A stretch of 64,000 nucleotides of DNA from Pelagibius sp037652055 (GTDB lineage: Bacteria; Pseudomonadota; Alphaproteobacteria; Kiloniellales; Kiloniellaceae), in the NCBI RefSeq assembly GCF_037652055.1, contig NZ_JBBKAH010000001.1, positions 62,001 to 126,000 of the forward strand, written 5' to 3'. The notes under the pieces were generated by a model. That model was not told where the DNA came from. It made no database searches and saw nothing but the letters and a program-made list of their open reading frames with translations. Made by a program: the position numbers and the translations under genes. Positions 1-10,074 of this stretch are shown here, one piece after another. Numbering within the stretch: position 1 is the stretch's first letter; each line of letters opens with the position of its first letter.

Positions 1-634
1 CACCCTGGCGGGGCCGCCGCCCGAGGGCGACGCGGCGACCGCCTTCTACGCCAAGGTCGCGGCGATGACCGGGCTGCCGCCGGAGGTGGTGGCGCGCACG
101 CGCGGCTTCATCGGCCGCGCCTATCTCAACCACCCGCGCGACGGCGCCGCGCAGGTCGTCAGCCCCTACGACGGCACCTTCGCGATGCCGGACCCCTTCC
201 CGGAATCGGATTACGACGGCGGCGACGACCCCATGCTGGACGGCTTCCTGCAGAGCCTGGGCGGCCTCTTCGTCGGCTACGCCCGGGCGCAGCTCGGCTT
301 CGAGACGGAGATGACCTTCGAGTTGCTGAACCGCAGCGTCAGCTCCCGCTGGAACTGGGACGGCGGGCGTCGCGGGGCGAGCGTCAGCGGCGACCTGCGC
401 CGCCTGCTCGCGCTCAATCCCGGCTTCCGCCTGCTCATCGCCCACGGTCGCAACGACCTGGTGACTCCCTACGGCCCCAGCCGCTACGTGCTGGACCACC
501 TCTCGCCCGAGGCCGGCGCCGACCGCGCCGCCCTCGCCCTCTACAAGGGCGGCCACATGTTCTATCTCGATCCGGCCTCGCGCATCGCTTTCACCAAGGA
601 TGCGGAAGCCTTCTACGCCAACGGCGCGCCGTAG
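1..634 (+). CDS. S10 serine carboxypeptidase-like protein, C-terminal part (5' end outside window)
   Basis: The frame is open from the window edge (frame 2) to the TAG at 632-634, so the N-terminal half, including the nucleophilic Ser, is missing here. The visible part carries the last two members of a Ser-Asp-His triad in the family arrangement: an Asp in GRNDLVTPY and a His in KGGHMFYLD, about 60 residues apart near the C-terminus. This arrangement and the spacing to the C-terminus fit peptidase family S10, which cleaves C-terminal residues from peptides. In bacteria these proteins are usually exported, but no signal peptide can be assessed. A general alpha/beta hydrolase is the alternative. 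An inverted-repeat element follows directly. Confidence 0.75.
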   Translation, partial: TLAGPPPEGDAATAFYAKVAAMTGLPPEVVARTRGFIGRAYLNHPRDGAAQVVSPYDGTFAMPDPFPESDYDGGDDPMLDGFLQSLGGLFVGYARAQLGFETEMTFELLNRSVSSRWNWDGGRRGASVSGDLRRLLALNPGFRLLIAHGRNDLVTPYGPSRYVLDHLSPEAGADRAALALYKGGHMFYLDPASRIAFTKDAEAFYANGAP

Positions 635-665
635 AGAGCGCAGCTCCCGGCGCACGAAAAACAAC

Positions 666-779
666 GCTGTCATCCCGGGGCTTGACCCCGGGATCCATTG
701 GCGATGGCACGCGACGACTCTCAACACCGATTGCTCGGTGAGGGCAATGGATCCCGGCAACAAGTGCCGGGATGACAGC
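666..779. repeat. Paired dispersed palindrome, GTCATCCCGG family
   Basis: Two inverted copies (about 666-700 and 745-779) each start with TGTCATCCCGG and run to CGGGATCCATTG. Each copy is itself a hairpin around CTTG, so the pair can fold as one long cruciform. Related elements lie at 1639-1685 and 10149-10369. This type of intergenic palindrome is common in alphaproteobacteria. It lies between two convergent genes and could also end transcription. Confidence 0.8.
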
Positions 780-798
780 CTGAAAAGAATGAGATTCC

Positions 799-1581
799 TT
801 ACGTGGGCTTCCTTGCGCGGAAATGATGCGGGCAGTGCTCGCCTGACTCCAACACCACGACCATCGCGCGCCAGGTCTCGATCTGGCGGGCGATCTCCTC
901 CGCGCCGCATATCTCTTCGAAGCGCGCCCGCCCCGGCCCTTCCAGCAGGGCGAGTTCCTTGCGCGCGACCTCGCGGTACCACGCGTTGCGGTTCCTCAAG
1001 CTGACCTCGACGAAGCCCGCGCCCTGCAGCGCCGCGCGGTAGCGCTGCGGCGAGGCCATGCCGAAGTCCAGCGCCTCCTTGGCGATATAGTCGGCCATCT
1101 CCGGCGAGGGTTCGCCGTCGTGACCGATCAGCCAGTCGGAGGCGACGAACCAGCCGCCCGGCTTCAGCACGCGAAAGGCCTCGCCGGCGAGAAACGCCTT
1201 GTCGGGGATGTGGATGATGGAGTCCTTGGAGAACACGATGTCGAAGCTGGCGTCGGGGAAAGGAAACGGCCCCGGCGTCACCCGCTCGATGCGCACGCGC
1301 TCGGCAACGCCCGACTTCGCCGCCTGGCGCCGCGCCGCTTCGCAGACCGGCTCTTCGACATCGATGCCGACGACCGCGGCGGCACCGTAGTCGCGCGCCA
1401 GGGCCGCCGTGATCCCGCCGGCGCCGCAGCCGATGTCGAGCACCGTCTTGCCGGCAAGGTCGATGCCTTCCAGCACCCGCGCCACCTCCTCCGGCCCGCC
1501 CGGCGACAGAAACCCGTCGCCCCATAGTTCCTCCAGGAAGGTGATCGCGTGTTCGTCGTAGAGAACGTCGCCTGTGGACAT
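799..1581 (-). CDS. Class I SAM-dependent methyltransferase
   Basis: 260-residue soluble protein with the Rossmann methyltransferase core. Motif I is VLDIGCGAGG (about 48-57), followed by the acidic strand-2 loop VVGIDVEE (about 70-77), the motif around FDIVFSKDSIIHI, and LKPGGWFVASDWL. The order resembles phosphoethanolamine, sarcosine or UbiE-like small-molecule methyltransferases, but the substrate cannot be read from sequence. I chose the ATG at 1581. An in-frame TTG six bases upstream sits too close to the GGGGA ribosome-binding site. The gene is convergent with the carboxypeptidase-like gene and is separated from the upstream ABM gene by a perfect palindrome. Confidence 0.85.
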   Translation of the reverse strand: MSTGDVLYDEHAITFLEELWGDGFLSPGGPEEVARVLEGIDLAGKTVLDIGCGAGGITAALARDYGAAAVVGIDVEEPVCEAARRQAAKSGVAERVRIERVTPGPFPFPDASFDIVFSKDSIIHIPDKAFLAGEAFRVLKPGGWFVASDWLIGHDGEPSPEMADYIAKEALDFGMASPQRYRAALQGAGFVEVSLRNRNAWYREVARKELALLEGPGRARFEEICGAEEIARQIETWRAMVVVLESGEHCPHHFRARKPT

Positions 1582-1638
1582 GGCCAATTTTCCCCGCGCC
1601 TCGTTATGACCGCCTGACCCTGAAGCCTAGCGGCCCCT

Positions 1639-1685
1639 GCCCCACCTGTCATTGCCGGGCTTGACCCGGCAATGACAGGTGGGGC
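1639..1685. repeat. Perfect 21-bp inverted repeat, same family as the 666-779 element
   Basis: Arms 1639-1659 and 1665-1685 are exactly complementary around a 5-base loop CTTGA. The core again carries CTGTCAT...CCGGG. It lies between two minus-strand genes and could act as a transcription barrier after the ABM gene, but there is no T-run, so I call it a dispersed palindrome. Confidence 0.8.
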
Positions 1686-1699
1686 GGCGGGTAATCCGC

Positions 1700-2029
1700 C
1701 TAAAGAGACGTGTACGGCATGTAGGGCACGCGCTCGCGCTTGGCCGCCCGCGGCACGAGGTCGGCGATGGCCGCCTTAAAGTGCGCCGTCGCCTGATGCT
1801 CCGCCCAGGCTGCCTCGTCCCTGTAGAGCTCGAAGAGAAAGAACTGCAGCGGATTCGTCGGAGAACGATAGGGCAGAAACAGCTTCACGCCGGGCTCGGC
1901 AAGGGTCGGGGCGACCAGGCCTTCCAGAATTGCGGCGACCGCCTCGCCTTCGTTTTCCTTGGCCTCGATGGTGATGGCCACGACGAAGCCCTTGTTCAGG
2001 TCGCTGGGCGTGTAGGCAGATTGCGGCAC
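1700..2029 (-). CDS. Antibiotic biosynthesis monooxygenase (ABM) domain protein
   Basis: 109-residue single-domain protein of the dimeric alpha+beta-barrel superfamily. Typical ABM features are an N-terminal strand FVVAITIEAK, the helix with GEAVAAILEGLV, then LFELYRDEAAWAEHQATAHFKA, which matches the conserved E-x-(Y/W)...A...H-x-x-(T/S)-x-H-(F/T) segment of YgiN-like quinol monooxygenases. Such proteins act without cofactors on quinol-like or reactive small molecules. The start is GTG at 2029 with AGAGG just upstream; the ATG at 2042 is out of frame. Confidence 0.8.
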   Translation of the reverse strand: MPQSAYTPSDLNKGFVVAITIEAKENEGEAVAAILEGLVAPTLAEPGVKLFLPYRSPTNPLQFFLFELYRDEAAWAEHQATAHFKAAIADLVPRAAKRERVPYMPYTSL

Positions 2030-2188
2030 GAAGACCTCTCATGGTGGCAGGTAGAAGAAGCCTCCGGATACACCATTCGGATGACTGAATGCTTTGCTCC
2101 CGATCGAAATGTATCCGCAGGCCTACCCCTCGATCTTCAGAAGACTCTCGGGGAGGAAGGAGGAAATCTAACTGGTTTTTAGAGCCAT

Positions 2189-2749
2189 CTATCCGGGCAG
2201 ATCGGCAACAAGAGCAAGTGTGTTCTCGTACTCTCCGCCGAACGTCACCCTGGTGACATCTTTGGTTTCATATGTTCGCAGGTCATCTTCCCATCTTGCC
2301 TCAGGTGACAACCATTTCAGCGCGTACTTCTCATCCGTTAGCAGCTTGATGCGACCGATCTCACACTCATCAGGTACACGCTCCTCCCGTTCAATAACAA
2401 CCAGTGAGAATTTGTCATTCACAGAGGAAAGCAAGTTCCGCATATCCGTGAGAACGACTTCTGAGGGGAAGGAAGGCTTGATCGCTTTCGCCTGGAGCGC
2501 CTTCTTGTAGAAAGCCGCACGGTCAAACTCGACATCAATGCTAGTAACGTCTTCGACCCTCAGCACCTCATACCCGTCCAAGTCAATTCTATCGCTAAGT
2601 CGCTGCAGCATGAGGAGCCCTTCACTGGCCGCCAAAATGTAGCCGCAACTACAAGTGCCTTCAGGGTCAAATCGATCCCGGACAATTTGCACAAGCTCGC
2701 GGCTGGATGCAGCTATGGCTATTTTTCCCGCTAGTGGCTGACGAGACAA
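2189..2749 (-). CDS. Hypothetical protein, AT-richer than its neighbours
   Basis: 186-residue soluble protein of unrecognised family. It has no signal peptide or membrane segment. It contains a Cys pair (CSCGY, about residues 33-37) and ends in FGGEYENTLALVADLPG, a tail style I associate only loosely with small uncharacterised bacterial proteins. Its start is a TTG at 2749, with AGGGG upstream, only 8 bases after the dctD stop. It could therefore be translated by reinitiation from the dct transcript. Base composition and codon use differ from the flanking genes, suggesting recent acquisition. About 140 bases of similar non-coding DNA follow it (2045-2188). Confidence 0.65.
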   Translation of the reverse strand: MSRQPLAGKIAIAASSRELVQIVRDRFDPEGTCSCGYILAASEGLLMLQRLSDRIDLDGYEVLRVEDVTSIDVEFDRAAFYKKALQAKAIKPSFPSEVVLTDMRNLLSSVNDKFSLVVIEREERVPDECEIGRIKLLTDEKYALKWLSPEARWEDDLRTYETKDVTRVTFGGEYENTLALVADLPG

Positions 2750-2757
2750 ATTTGCCC

Positions 2758-4131
<1,374 letters not shown>

Positions 4132-4159
4132 AGCTGGGAGTTCCGGGCTAAGTGCGCCA

Positions 4160-4357
4160 TCCAAATTGCCCTCTCCCCTCGTGGGAGAGGGAGGGCCCCG
4201 CAAAGCGGGAGGGTGAGGGGGTGGCGCCGTGCGTGCGATGTCGCAGGGTCGACTGCTTGCCCGCACCGTCCACCCCTCACCCAGCTTCGCCTAAGCGCAG
4301 TCTTCGACTTCGCTAAGGCTTCACAACCCTCTCCCGCAAGGGGAGAGGGAAAAAGGT
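4160..4357. repeat. Dispersed repeat, CCCTCTCCC/GGGAGAGGG family, between dctB and dctD
   Basis: Hairpin-forming CCCTCTCCC...GGGAGAGGG arms flank a CCCTCACCCAGCTTCGCC core. The same unit recurs near 25.6, 27.6, 28.35, 32.3 and 33.2 kb. It separates two genes that normally form one operon and could attenuate dctD expression. Confidence 0.8.
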
Positions 4358-4372
4358 GCGCCACTCCCGTAC

Positions 4373-6217
4373 TCACGCCGACTCCTTCAGGCGGACCGCC
4401 TGCGGCCGGCGTTCCAGCAGCGGCAGCTCGATGGTGAAGACGGCGCCGCCGCCGGGGTGGTTCTCGGCGCGCAGCACGCCGTCGAAGTCCTTCACGATGT
4501 TGTAGGAGATCGAGAGCCCCAGGCCGAGCCCCTCGCCGACGTCCTTGGTGGTGAAGAAGGGATCGAAGATGCGGCCCAGTTCCTCGGCGGCGATGCCGGG
4601 CCCGTGGTCGCGCAGGGAGAACACCACCTGCCCCTTTCCGTCGGGGCCGGCGCGGTCGGTAACGTCGATCTCGATGCGCGGGGCCGGCCGGTCCTTCATG
4701 GCGTCGAGCGCGTTGGCGACGAGGTTGAGGATCACGTGCTGCAGGCGCACCCGCCCGGCCAGCACGGTGAGGCCGCGATCGAATTGCGCGACCGTGACCT
4801 CGGCGCCGGCGCGCTCCAGCCTCGTGCGCAGGAAGTCGAGGGTGTCGTCCAGCACCTCGGCCAGCACCACGGGCCGGAGTTCGCGGCGCGGCTTGCGCGC
4901 GAAGGTCATCAGGTGCTTGCTGATCTCGGCCATCCGGCCGGTCAGGTCCTTGATGCGCTTCAGGTTACCCATCGCTTCGCCCTGACGGTCGCGCTCGATG
5001 AGCATCTGCGCGTTGTCGGCGTAGGAGCGGATGGCCGCCAGCGGCTGGTTGAACTCATGGCTCAAGGCGGCCGACATCTGGCCCAGCGCCGCCAGCTTGC
5101 CGGCCTGGACGAGGTCGTCCTGCGCGCGGCGCAGGTCGGCGGTGCGTTCCTCGACGCGGCGCTCGAGTTCTTCCGAGGCGCGGCGCTGGAACTCGATGCG
5201 CTCGACCAGGCGCGCGCGGCGCTGCACGATCACGGTGACGAGGAGCAGCGTGAGGGCGCAGGCCAGCGTCGCCACCACCATCGCCGTCGCCGTCTGCGAA
5301 TGCGCCAGCTGCGTCGAGGCCAGCACGTTGAGGGTCCAGCCGGCCTCCGGCATCTGCTGCGACACCATCACGTATTCGCGCGCGCTCTCGCCCTCGCCCG
5401 CGCCGGCGACGCTCATCAGGCGCAGCCCGCCGGCCCGGCTGCGCAGCTCGACGTCCAGCGGGCGCAGGTCGACCGACTCGTAGCGCCGGTTCTCGGCGAT
5501 GGCGCTCAGCGCCGCGCCGTCCAGCGGCGCGAGGCTGCGATAGCGCCACTGCGGCCGGCTGGCGATGAAAATGACGCCGTGCGGGTCGGTGACGATGACG
5601 TCCTCCTCGCTGGCGGTCCATGAGCGCTCGATGTCGTCGAGGCTGACCTTCACCACCACGGCGCCCAGGATCTCCCCGTCCTTGGAGACCTGGGAGGCGA
5701 AGTAGTAGCCGCGCTTGCCCGACGTGGTGCCCAGCGCGAAGTAGCGCCCGAGGCGGCCCTGCATGGCCTGCTGGAAGTAGGGCCGGAAGGAGAAGTTGTT
5801 GCCGACGAAGGGCTTGTCGCCGTCCCAGTTGCTGGCGGCGAAGGTCATGCCGCCGGCATCCATGAAGTAGGTGTCCTCGGCCCCGGTCAGGCGGTTCACC
5901 GTCACCGTCAGCTGGTTGGCGCGCGCCCGCACCGCGGGGTCGTCCGGTGCCTGGAACAGCACCGCCACGTCGTCGTGCAGCGCCAGCAGCTTCGGCACCG
6001 ACTGGTACTTGCCGAGCGCGCCGGAGAGGTTGCTGGCGTAGAGGTCGAGCTTGGCGGCGGCGCGGGCCCGGGTCTGCTCCAGGAACAGGTCCTCGGCCCA
6101 GGCCTGGGTCAGCAGCACCACGGCGGTGCAGGCGGCCAGCGCCGCGCCCAGCCACAGCAGGCCGCGGCCCCAGCCGGCCGTGCCGCCGGGCTCAGCTTTT
6201 GAAGAGGGAGTCGGCAC
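4373..6217 (-). CDS. dctB: C4-dicarboxylate sensor histidine kinase
   Basis: 614-residue inner-membrane kinase. A first membrane segment (about 20-38) and a second (about 311-331) enclose a periplasmic double-PAS/dCache domain with the RxYF motif (FRPYF, 145-149) typical of DctB-like sensors. The cytoplasmic part has a coiled coil, the H-box with His387 in ALSHEFNQPL, and an HATPase with GLGLGLSISYNIV. It senses succinate, malate or fumarate and phosphorylates DctD. The likely GTG start at 6217 overlaps the preceding DUF1192 gene by 26 bases and has no good ribosome-binding site, so translational coupling is likely. Confidence 0.9.
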   Translation of the reverse strand: MPTPSSKAEPGGTAGWGRGLLWLGAALAACTAVVLLTQAWAEDLFLEQTRARAAAKLDLYASNLSGALGKYQSVPKLLALHDDVAVLFQAPDDPAVRARANQLTVTVNRLTGAEDTYFMDAGGMTFAASNWDGDKPFVGNNFSFRPYFQQAMQGRLGRYFALGTTSGKRGYYFASQVSKDGEILGAVVVKVSLDDIERSWTASEEDVIVTDPHGVIFIASRPQWRYRSLAPLDGAALSAIAENRRYESVDLRPLDVELRSRAGGLRLMSVAGAGEGESAREYVMVSQQMPEAGWTLNVLASTQLAHSQTATAMVVATLACALTLLLVTVIVQRRARLVERIEFQRRASEELERRVEERTADLRRAQDDLVQAGKLAALGQMSAALSHEFNQPLAAIRSYADNAQMLIERDRQGEAMGNLKRIKDLTGRMAEISKHLMTFARKPRRELRPVVLAEVLDDTLDFLRTRLERAGAEVTVAQFDRGLTVLAGRVRLQHVILNLVANALDAMKDRPAPRIEIDVTDRAGPDGKGQVVFSLRDHGPGIAAEELGRIFDPFFTTKDVGEGLGLGLSISYNIVKDFDGVLRAENHPGGGAVFTIELPLLERRPQAVRLKESA

Positions 6218-6374
6218 CGCTGAGATAGCTCTTCTTGGCCGCGATCTTCTGCTTCACCCGCTCTGCCTCGGCCTCCAGGTTGGCGAGGTAGGCCTCCAGC
6301 TCGTCGACCCCCAGGGTGTCGAGATCCTTCGGCTTGGGCTTCTGCTTGCGCGGCTCCAGGTCTTCCAATTCCAT
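6192..6374 (-). CDS. DUF1192 family small protein
   Basis: 60-residue acidic/basic helical protein (MELEDLEPRKQ...LGVDELEAYLANLEAEAERV...KKSYLSGADSLFK). The DELEAYLANLEAEAERVK stretch is the DUF1192 signature, a family found mainly in alphaproteobacteria and of unknown function. The ATG at 6374 is preceded by a strong AAAGGAGG; the longer open frame to 6647 runs into the divergent promoter region. It overlaps the start of dctB and is divergent from the quinone oxidoreductase gene. Confidence 0.85.
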   Translation of the reverse strand: MELEDLEPRKQKPKPKDLDTLGVDELEAYLANLEAEAERVKQKIAAKKSYLSGADSLFKS

Positions 6375-6531
6375 GGCTTCTGGCCTCCTTTCCCCCCGGC
6401 CATGCGGCATTCCGGGCCGTTTTTCAGACCGCTTTCGGTCTTGCCCGGCCCTTGCCAGGGCGGGGCGCACTATACTAACACCCCCACAAGGAAACATCCC
6501 TACAGCCCGTTGATCCCACAGGAGTCCCCGC

Positions 6532-7530
6532 ATGAGCCTGCCCAGCACCATGAAAGTCGTCGAGATCCGCGAGCCGGGCGGCCCGGAGGTCCTGGTCGCC
6601 GCCGAGCGGCCTCTGCCGCAGCCGGGCGAGGGCGAGGTGCTGATCAAGGTGGCGGCGGCCGGGGTGAACCGGCCGGACTGCCTGCAGCGCCAGGGCAGCT
6701 ACCCGCCGCCCAAGGGCGCCTCGGACATCCCCGGCCTGGAGATCGCCGGCGAGATCGCCGCGCTGGGCGCCGGTGTCTCCGGCCTGAAGGTGGGCGATCG
6801 GGTTTGCGCCCTGGTGACCGGCGGCGGCTATGCCGAGTACTGCGCCGCCCCCGCGCCGCAGTGCCTGCCGGTACCCAAGGGCTATTCCATGGAGCAGGCG
6901 GCCTGCCTGCCGGAAACCTTCTTCACCGTCTGGGTGAACGTCTTCCAGCGCTCGGGCCTGAAATCGGGCGAGAGCTTCCTGGTGCACGGCGGCACCTCGG
7001 GCATCGGCACCACGGCGATCCAGCTGGCCAAGGCTTTCGGCTGCACCGTCTTCGCGACCGCCGGCAGCCCGGAAAAGGTCAAGGCCTGCAAGGATCTCGG
7101 CGCCGATCATGCGATCAACTATAAGAACGAGGATTTCGTTTACGTGGTAAACGAAAATACCGGCGGCAAGGGCGTCGACGTCATCCTCGACATGGTGGGC
7201 GGCGACTACATCCCGCGCGACATCAAGGCGCTGGCCGAGGACGGCCGCCTCAGCTTCATCGCTTTCCTGGGCGGCCCCAAGGCGGAGGTGAACTTCGCCG
7301 CCGTCATGATGAAGCGGCTGACCATCACCGGCTCCACCCTGCGCGCGCGGCCGGTGGCGGTGAAGGCGCAGCTGGCCGCCGAGCTGAAGGAGAAGGTCTG
7401 GCCGCTGCTGGACGCCGGCAAGGTCGCCCCGGTCATGGCCGCCAGCTTCCCGCTGGCCGAGGCCGCCAAGGCCCACGCCCTGATGGAAAGCTCGGGCCAC
7501 ATCGGCAAGATCGTGCTCACCCTGGACTGA
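6532..7530 (+). CDS. NAD(P)H quinone oxidoreductase, zeta-crystallin/PIG3 type
   Basis: 332-residue medium-chain dehydrogenase/reductase lacking the zinc-binding residues of alcohol dehydrogenases. It has an N-terminal GroES-like fold with GVNRPDCLQRQG, nucleotide-binding GGTSGIGTTAIQLAKA (153-168), and a C-terminal segment ending HIGKIVLTLD. It resembles the TP53I3/PIG3 subgroup that reduces quinones with NADPH. AGGAG lies 8 bases before the ATG at 6532. An internal Met at residue 7 (MKVVEIREPG) is the other common family start. It is transcribed alone, away from DUF1192. Confidence 0.9.
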   Translation: MSLPSTMKVVEIREPGGPEVLVAAERPLPQPGEGEVLIKVAAAGVNRPDCLQRQGSYPPPKGASDIPGLEIAGEIAALGAGVSGLKVGDRVCALVTGGGYAEYCAAPAPQCLPVPKGYSMEQAACLPETFFTVWVNVFQRSGLKSGESFLVHGGTSGIGTTAIQLAKAFGCTVFATAGSPEKVKACKDLGADHAINYKNEDFVYVVNENTGGKGVDVILDMVGGDYIPRDIKALAEDGRLSFIAFLGGPKAEVNFAAVMMKRLTITGSTLRARPVAVKAQLAAELKEKVWPLLDAGKVAPVMAASFPLAEAAKAHALMESSGHIGKIVLTLD

Positions 7531-7729
7531 CGTCACGGGGGACTGACCCTGGCGTCCATAACGCTTTGATTATCTTGGCCTTGTGGATTTCACAGCGGGA
7601 ATCCGCCGGGGCGCTTTATTCCCGCTTGGCGGGGCCCTATATTGGGGGTATTCCCACGTCGGCATGAACAGCGTGCCGCCGGCCGGGCGCAGGAATGGGC
7701 GCCGGGTCGGAAGGAAGGAGGATTATCTT

Positions 7730-8380
7730 ATGCCATTACCGCTGATGCCGAAGGCGACCGCCGTCTGGCTGATCGACAATACCGGCCTGTCCTTCGAGCA
7801 GGTGGCCGCTTTCTGCGGCCTCCATCCCCTGGAAGTGCAGGGCATCGCGGACGGCGAGGTGGCCGTGGGCATCCAGGGCATGGACCCGGTGATGTCCGGC
7901 GAACTGACCCGCGCCGAGATCGAGCGCTGCGAGGCCGACCCGACGGCGCGCCTGGCCACGGCCAAGAGCGACCTGCCGCAGCCGACCAAGCGCACCAAGG
8001 GCCCGCGCTATACGCCGGTGGCCAAGCGCCAGGACAAGCCCGACGGCATCTACTGGCTGGTGCGCCACCATCCGGAGCTGAAGGATTCCCAGATCGCGCG
8101 CCTGATCGGCACCACCAAGACGACCATCCAGGCGGTGCGCGAGCGCACCCACTGGAACTCGCCGAACATCCGCCCGCGCGACCCGGTGCTGCTGGGCCTG
8201 TGCAGCCAGATCGACCTCAACGCCGCGGTAGAGAAGGCCCGCAAGGCGGCGGAAAAGGCCGGCATCACGCTGCCGCAGCCGGACATCGAGCCGGAACAGG
8301 CCTCGGCCCCCGCCCGCGAGCCCTCGGACAACCCCTTCTCGCTGGAGAACTTCGGCCTGCCGAAAAGCGGCAACGACTGA
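7730..8380 (+). CDS. trcR: TrcR-like cell-cycle transcriptional regulator (DUF1013)
   Basis: 216-residue protein that is nearly diagnostic of alphaproteobacteria. It begins MPLPLMPKATAVWLIDNTGL and has the conserved block GIYWLVRHHPELKDSQIARL with a helix-turn-helix at about 119-141 (IARLIGTTKTTIQAV), followed by HWNSPNIRPRDPVLLGLC. TrcR was described as a regulator linked to cell-cycle control in alphaproteobacteria. The ATG at 7730 has AAGGAGG upstream; the longer frame from 7583 has no support. A strong terminator follows. Confidence 0.9.
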   Translation: MPLPLMPKATAVWLIDNTGLSFEQVAAFCGLHPLEVQGIADGEVAVGIQGMDPVMSGELTRAEIERCEADPTARLATAKSDLPQPTKRTKGPRYTPVAKRQDKPDGIYWLVRHHPELKDSQIARLIGTTKTTIQAVRERTHWNSPNIRPRDPVLLGLCSQIDLNAAVEKARKAAEKAGITLPQPDIEPEQASAPAREPSDNPFSLENFGLPKSGND

Positions 8381-8402
8381 CGCCTTCCAGCGTCCCGACC
8401 AG

Positions 8403-8435
8403 AAAAACCCCTCGCCTTCGGACGAGGGGTTTTTT
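8403..8435 (+). terminator. Rho-independent terminator of trcR
   Basis: AAAAACCCCTCG pairs with CGAGGGGTTTTT around an 8-base loop, ending in a T-run, 22 bases after the trcR stop. Confidence 0.9.
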
Positions 8436-8535
8436 CTTGCGCGCTTCGGGGGGCCGCATGTCTCGGAATTGCATTTGTCATCCGCGGCGGCCTGCCGGTA
8501 AGTGAACCTGCTGCCGCGCAAAAAAGGAGAGTGCC

Positions 8536-10074
8536 ATGAGCACGTCGGCCAAGGACTGGCTTATCGGCAAGGCCCTGAAGGTCGTCGTCGCGGTGCCGCC
8601 GCTGCACCGCTTCGTCAATCGCCGGCTGATCAACAGCTATGCCTACGCCACCGGCTCGCGTCCGCGCGCCTTTTCCATGGCCGCCGACTACACGACCTGG
8701 CCGGGGCTGACCGACCGGCGCTACTCCGGACGCCACCTGGGCGCCCAGCGCGCCTACAACGCCGCGCTGCCGCCGCTGGACGAGGTGCTGGCGCTGTTCA
8801 AGCGGACGGAGGACCGCCGCGCGACCGACACCAGCCTGCTGTTCCCCTTCTTCGCCCAGTGGTTCACCGACAGCTTCCTGCGCACCAAGTGGAAGGAGCC
8901 CGAGAAGCAGGACTTCGCCGAGAACGAAAGCAACCACGAGATCGACCTCTGCCAGATCTACGGCATCAGCGCGGCGCAGATCGACATGCTGCGCGCCCAC
9001 GAAGGCGGCCGGCTGAAAAGCCAGATGATCGGCGGCGAGGTCTTTCCCGCCGCGCTGTTCGAGGAGCGCGGCGGCACCATGGTGCTGAAGCCGGAATTCG
9101 CGACGCTCTACAGCGAAGCGAATTTCAACCGCGTCTTCGCCCGCGCCGACGACGCGCAGAAGCGCAGCGCCTTCGCGGTCGGCCTGGAGCACGGCAACTC
9201 GACCATCGGCAACGCGCTGATGAACACCCTGTTCCTGCGCGAGCACAATCGCGTCGCCGGCGTGCTGCAGCGCGCGCATCCCGACTGGGACGACGAGCGC
9301 CTGTTCCAGACCACGCGCAACGCCTGCATCGTCCTGCTGCTGAAGATCGTCATCGGCGACTACATCGTGCACATCGCGCCGGCCGACTTCCCGCTGATGG
9401 TGGTGCCCGGGATGGCCGAGGAGGAAAGCTGGTACCGCACCAACTGGATCGCCGTGGAGTTCGCGCTGCTGTACCGCTGGCATGACCTGATCCCGGCGAC
9501 GGCCACCTTCGGCGGCGAGACGCGCGACGGCAGCGCGCTGCGCCACGGCAACGACTGGCTGCTGCAGGTCGGCGTCGACCAGGCCTGCCGCGACGCCTCG
9601 CGGCAGCTGGCCGGCAAGATCGGCCTCGGCAACACGGCCGAGTTCCTGCTGGACGTGAAGAAGAGCAGCTTGCTGATGGCGCGCACCTGCAACCTGGCGC
9701 CCTACAACGCCTACCGCAAATACTACGGCAAGCCGCCGGTGGAGAGCTTCGAGGCGCTGACCCGCGATCCGGCGCTGGCCGCCCGGCTGCAGTCGCTCTA
9801 CGGCTCGATCGACAAGCTGGAGTGGTTCGTCGGCATCTTCGCCGAAGCCTTCGACGAGAAGGAGATGATGGGCGAGCTGTTGAAGACCATGGTCGCCAAC
9901 GACGCCTTCACCCAGGCGCTGACCAATCCGCTGCTGGCCAAGGGCGTCTACAACGCCGACACCTTCTCCAAGGAAGGCATGGCGATCATCGACGAGACCA
10001 ACGGCCTGGCCGACGTGATCGTGCGCAACACCGGCATCACCGACAAGGCCGAGGTCGGCTTCAAGATCCGCTAG
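8536..10074 (+). CDS. Cyclooxygenase-like haem peroxidase (animal haem peroxidase superfamily)
   Basis: 512 residues that align almost collinearly with the catalytic domain of animal prostaglandin synthases. FFAQWFTDSFLRT (105-117) corresponds to the COX segment FAQHFTHQFF. IDLCQIYG (136-143) corresponds to VDLGHIYG. FLREHNRV...HPDWDDERLFQTTR (233-261) corresponds to LREHNRV...HPTWDDEQLFQTTR. EFALLYRWHDLIP (308-320) corresponds to EFNHLYHWHPLMP. Tyr313 therefore matches the radical Tyr385, and His316 the proximal haem ligand His388. Gln108 matches distal Gln203, but distal His207 is replaced by Asp112. There is no EGF domain or signal peptide. A fatty-acid dioxygenase role is likely (inference). 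AAGGAGA precedes the ATG. Confidence 0.85.
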   Translation: MSTSAKDWLIGKALKVVVAVPPLHRFVNRRLINSYAYATGSRPRAFSMAADYTTWPGLTDRRYSGRHLGAQRAYNAALPPLDEVLALFKRTEDRRATDTSLLFPFFAQWFTDSFLRTKWKEPEKQDFAENESNHEIDLCQIYGISAAQIDMLRAHEGGRLKSQMIGGEVFPAALFEERGGTMVLKPEFATLYSEANFNRVFARADDAQKRSAFAVGLEHGNSTIGNALMNTLFLREHNRVAGVLQRAHPDWDDERLFQTTRNACIVLLLKIVIGDYIVHIAPADFPLMVVPGMAEEESWYRTNWIAVEFALLYRWHDLIPATATFGGETRDGSALRHGNDWLLQVGVDQACRDASRQLAGKIGLGNTAEFLLDVKKSSLLMARTCNLAPYNAYRKYYGKPPVESFEALTRDPALAARLQSLYGSIDKLEWFVGIFAEAFDEKEMMGELLKTMVANDAFTQALTNPLLAKGVYNADTFSKEGMAIIDETNGLADVIVRNTGITDKAEVGFKIR

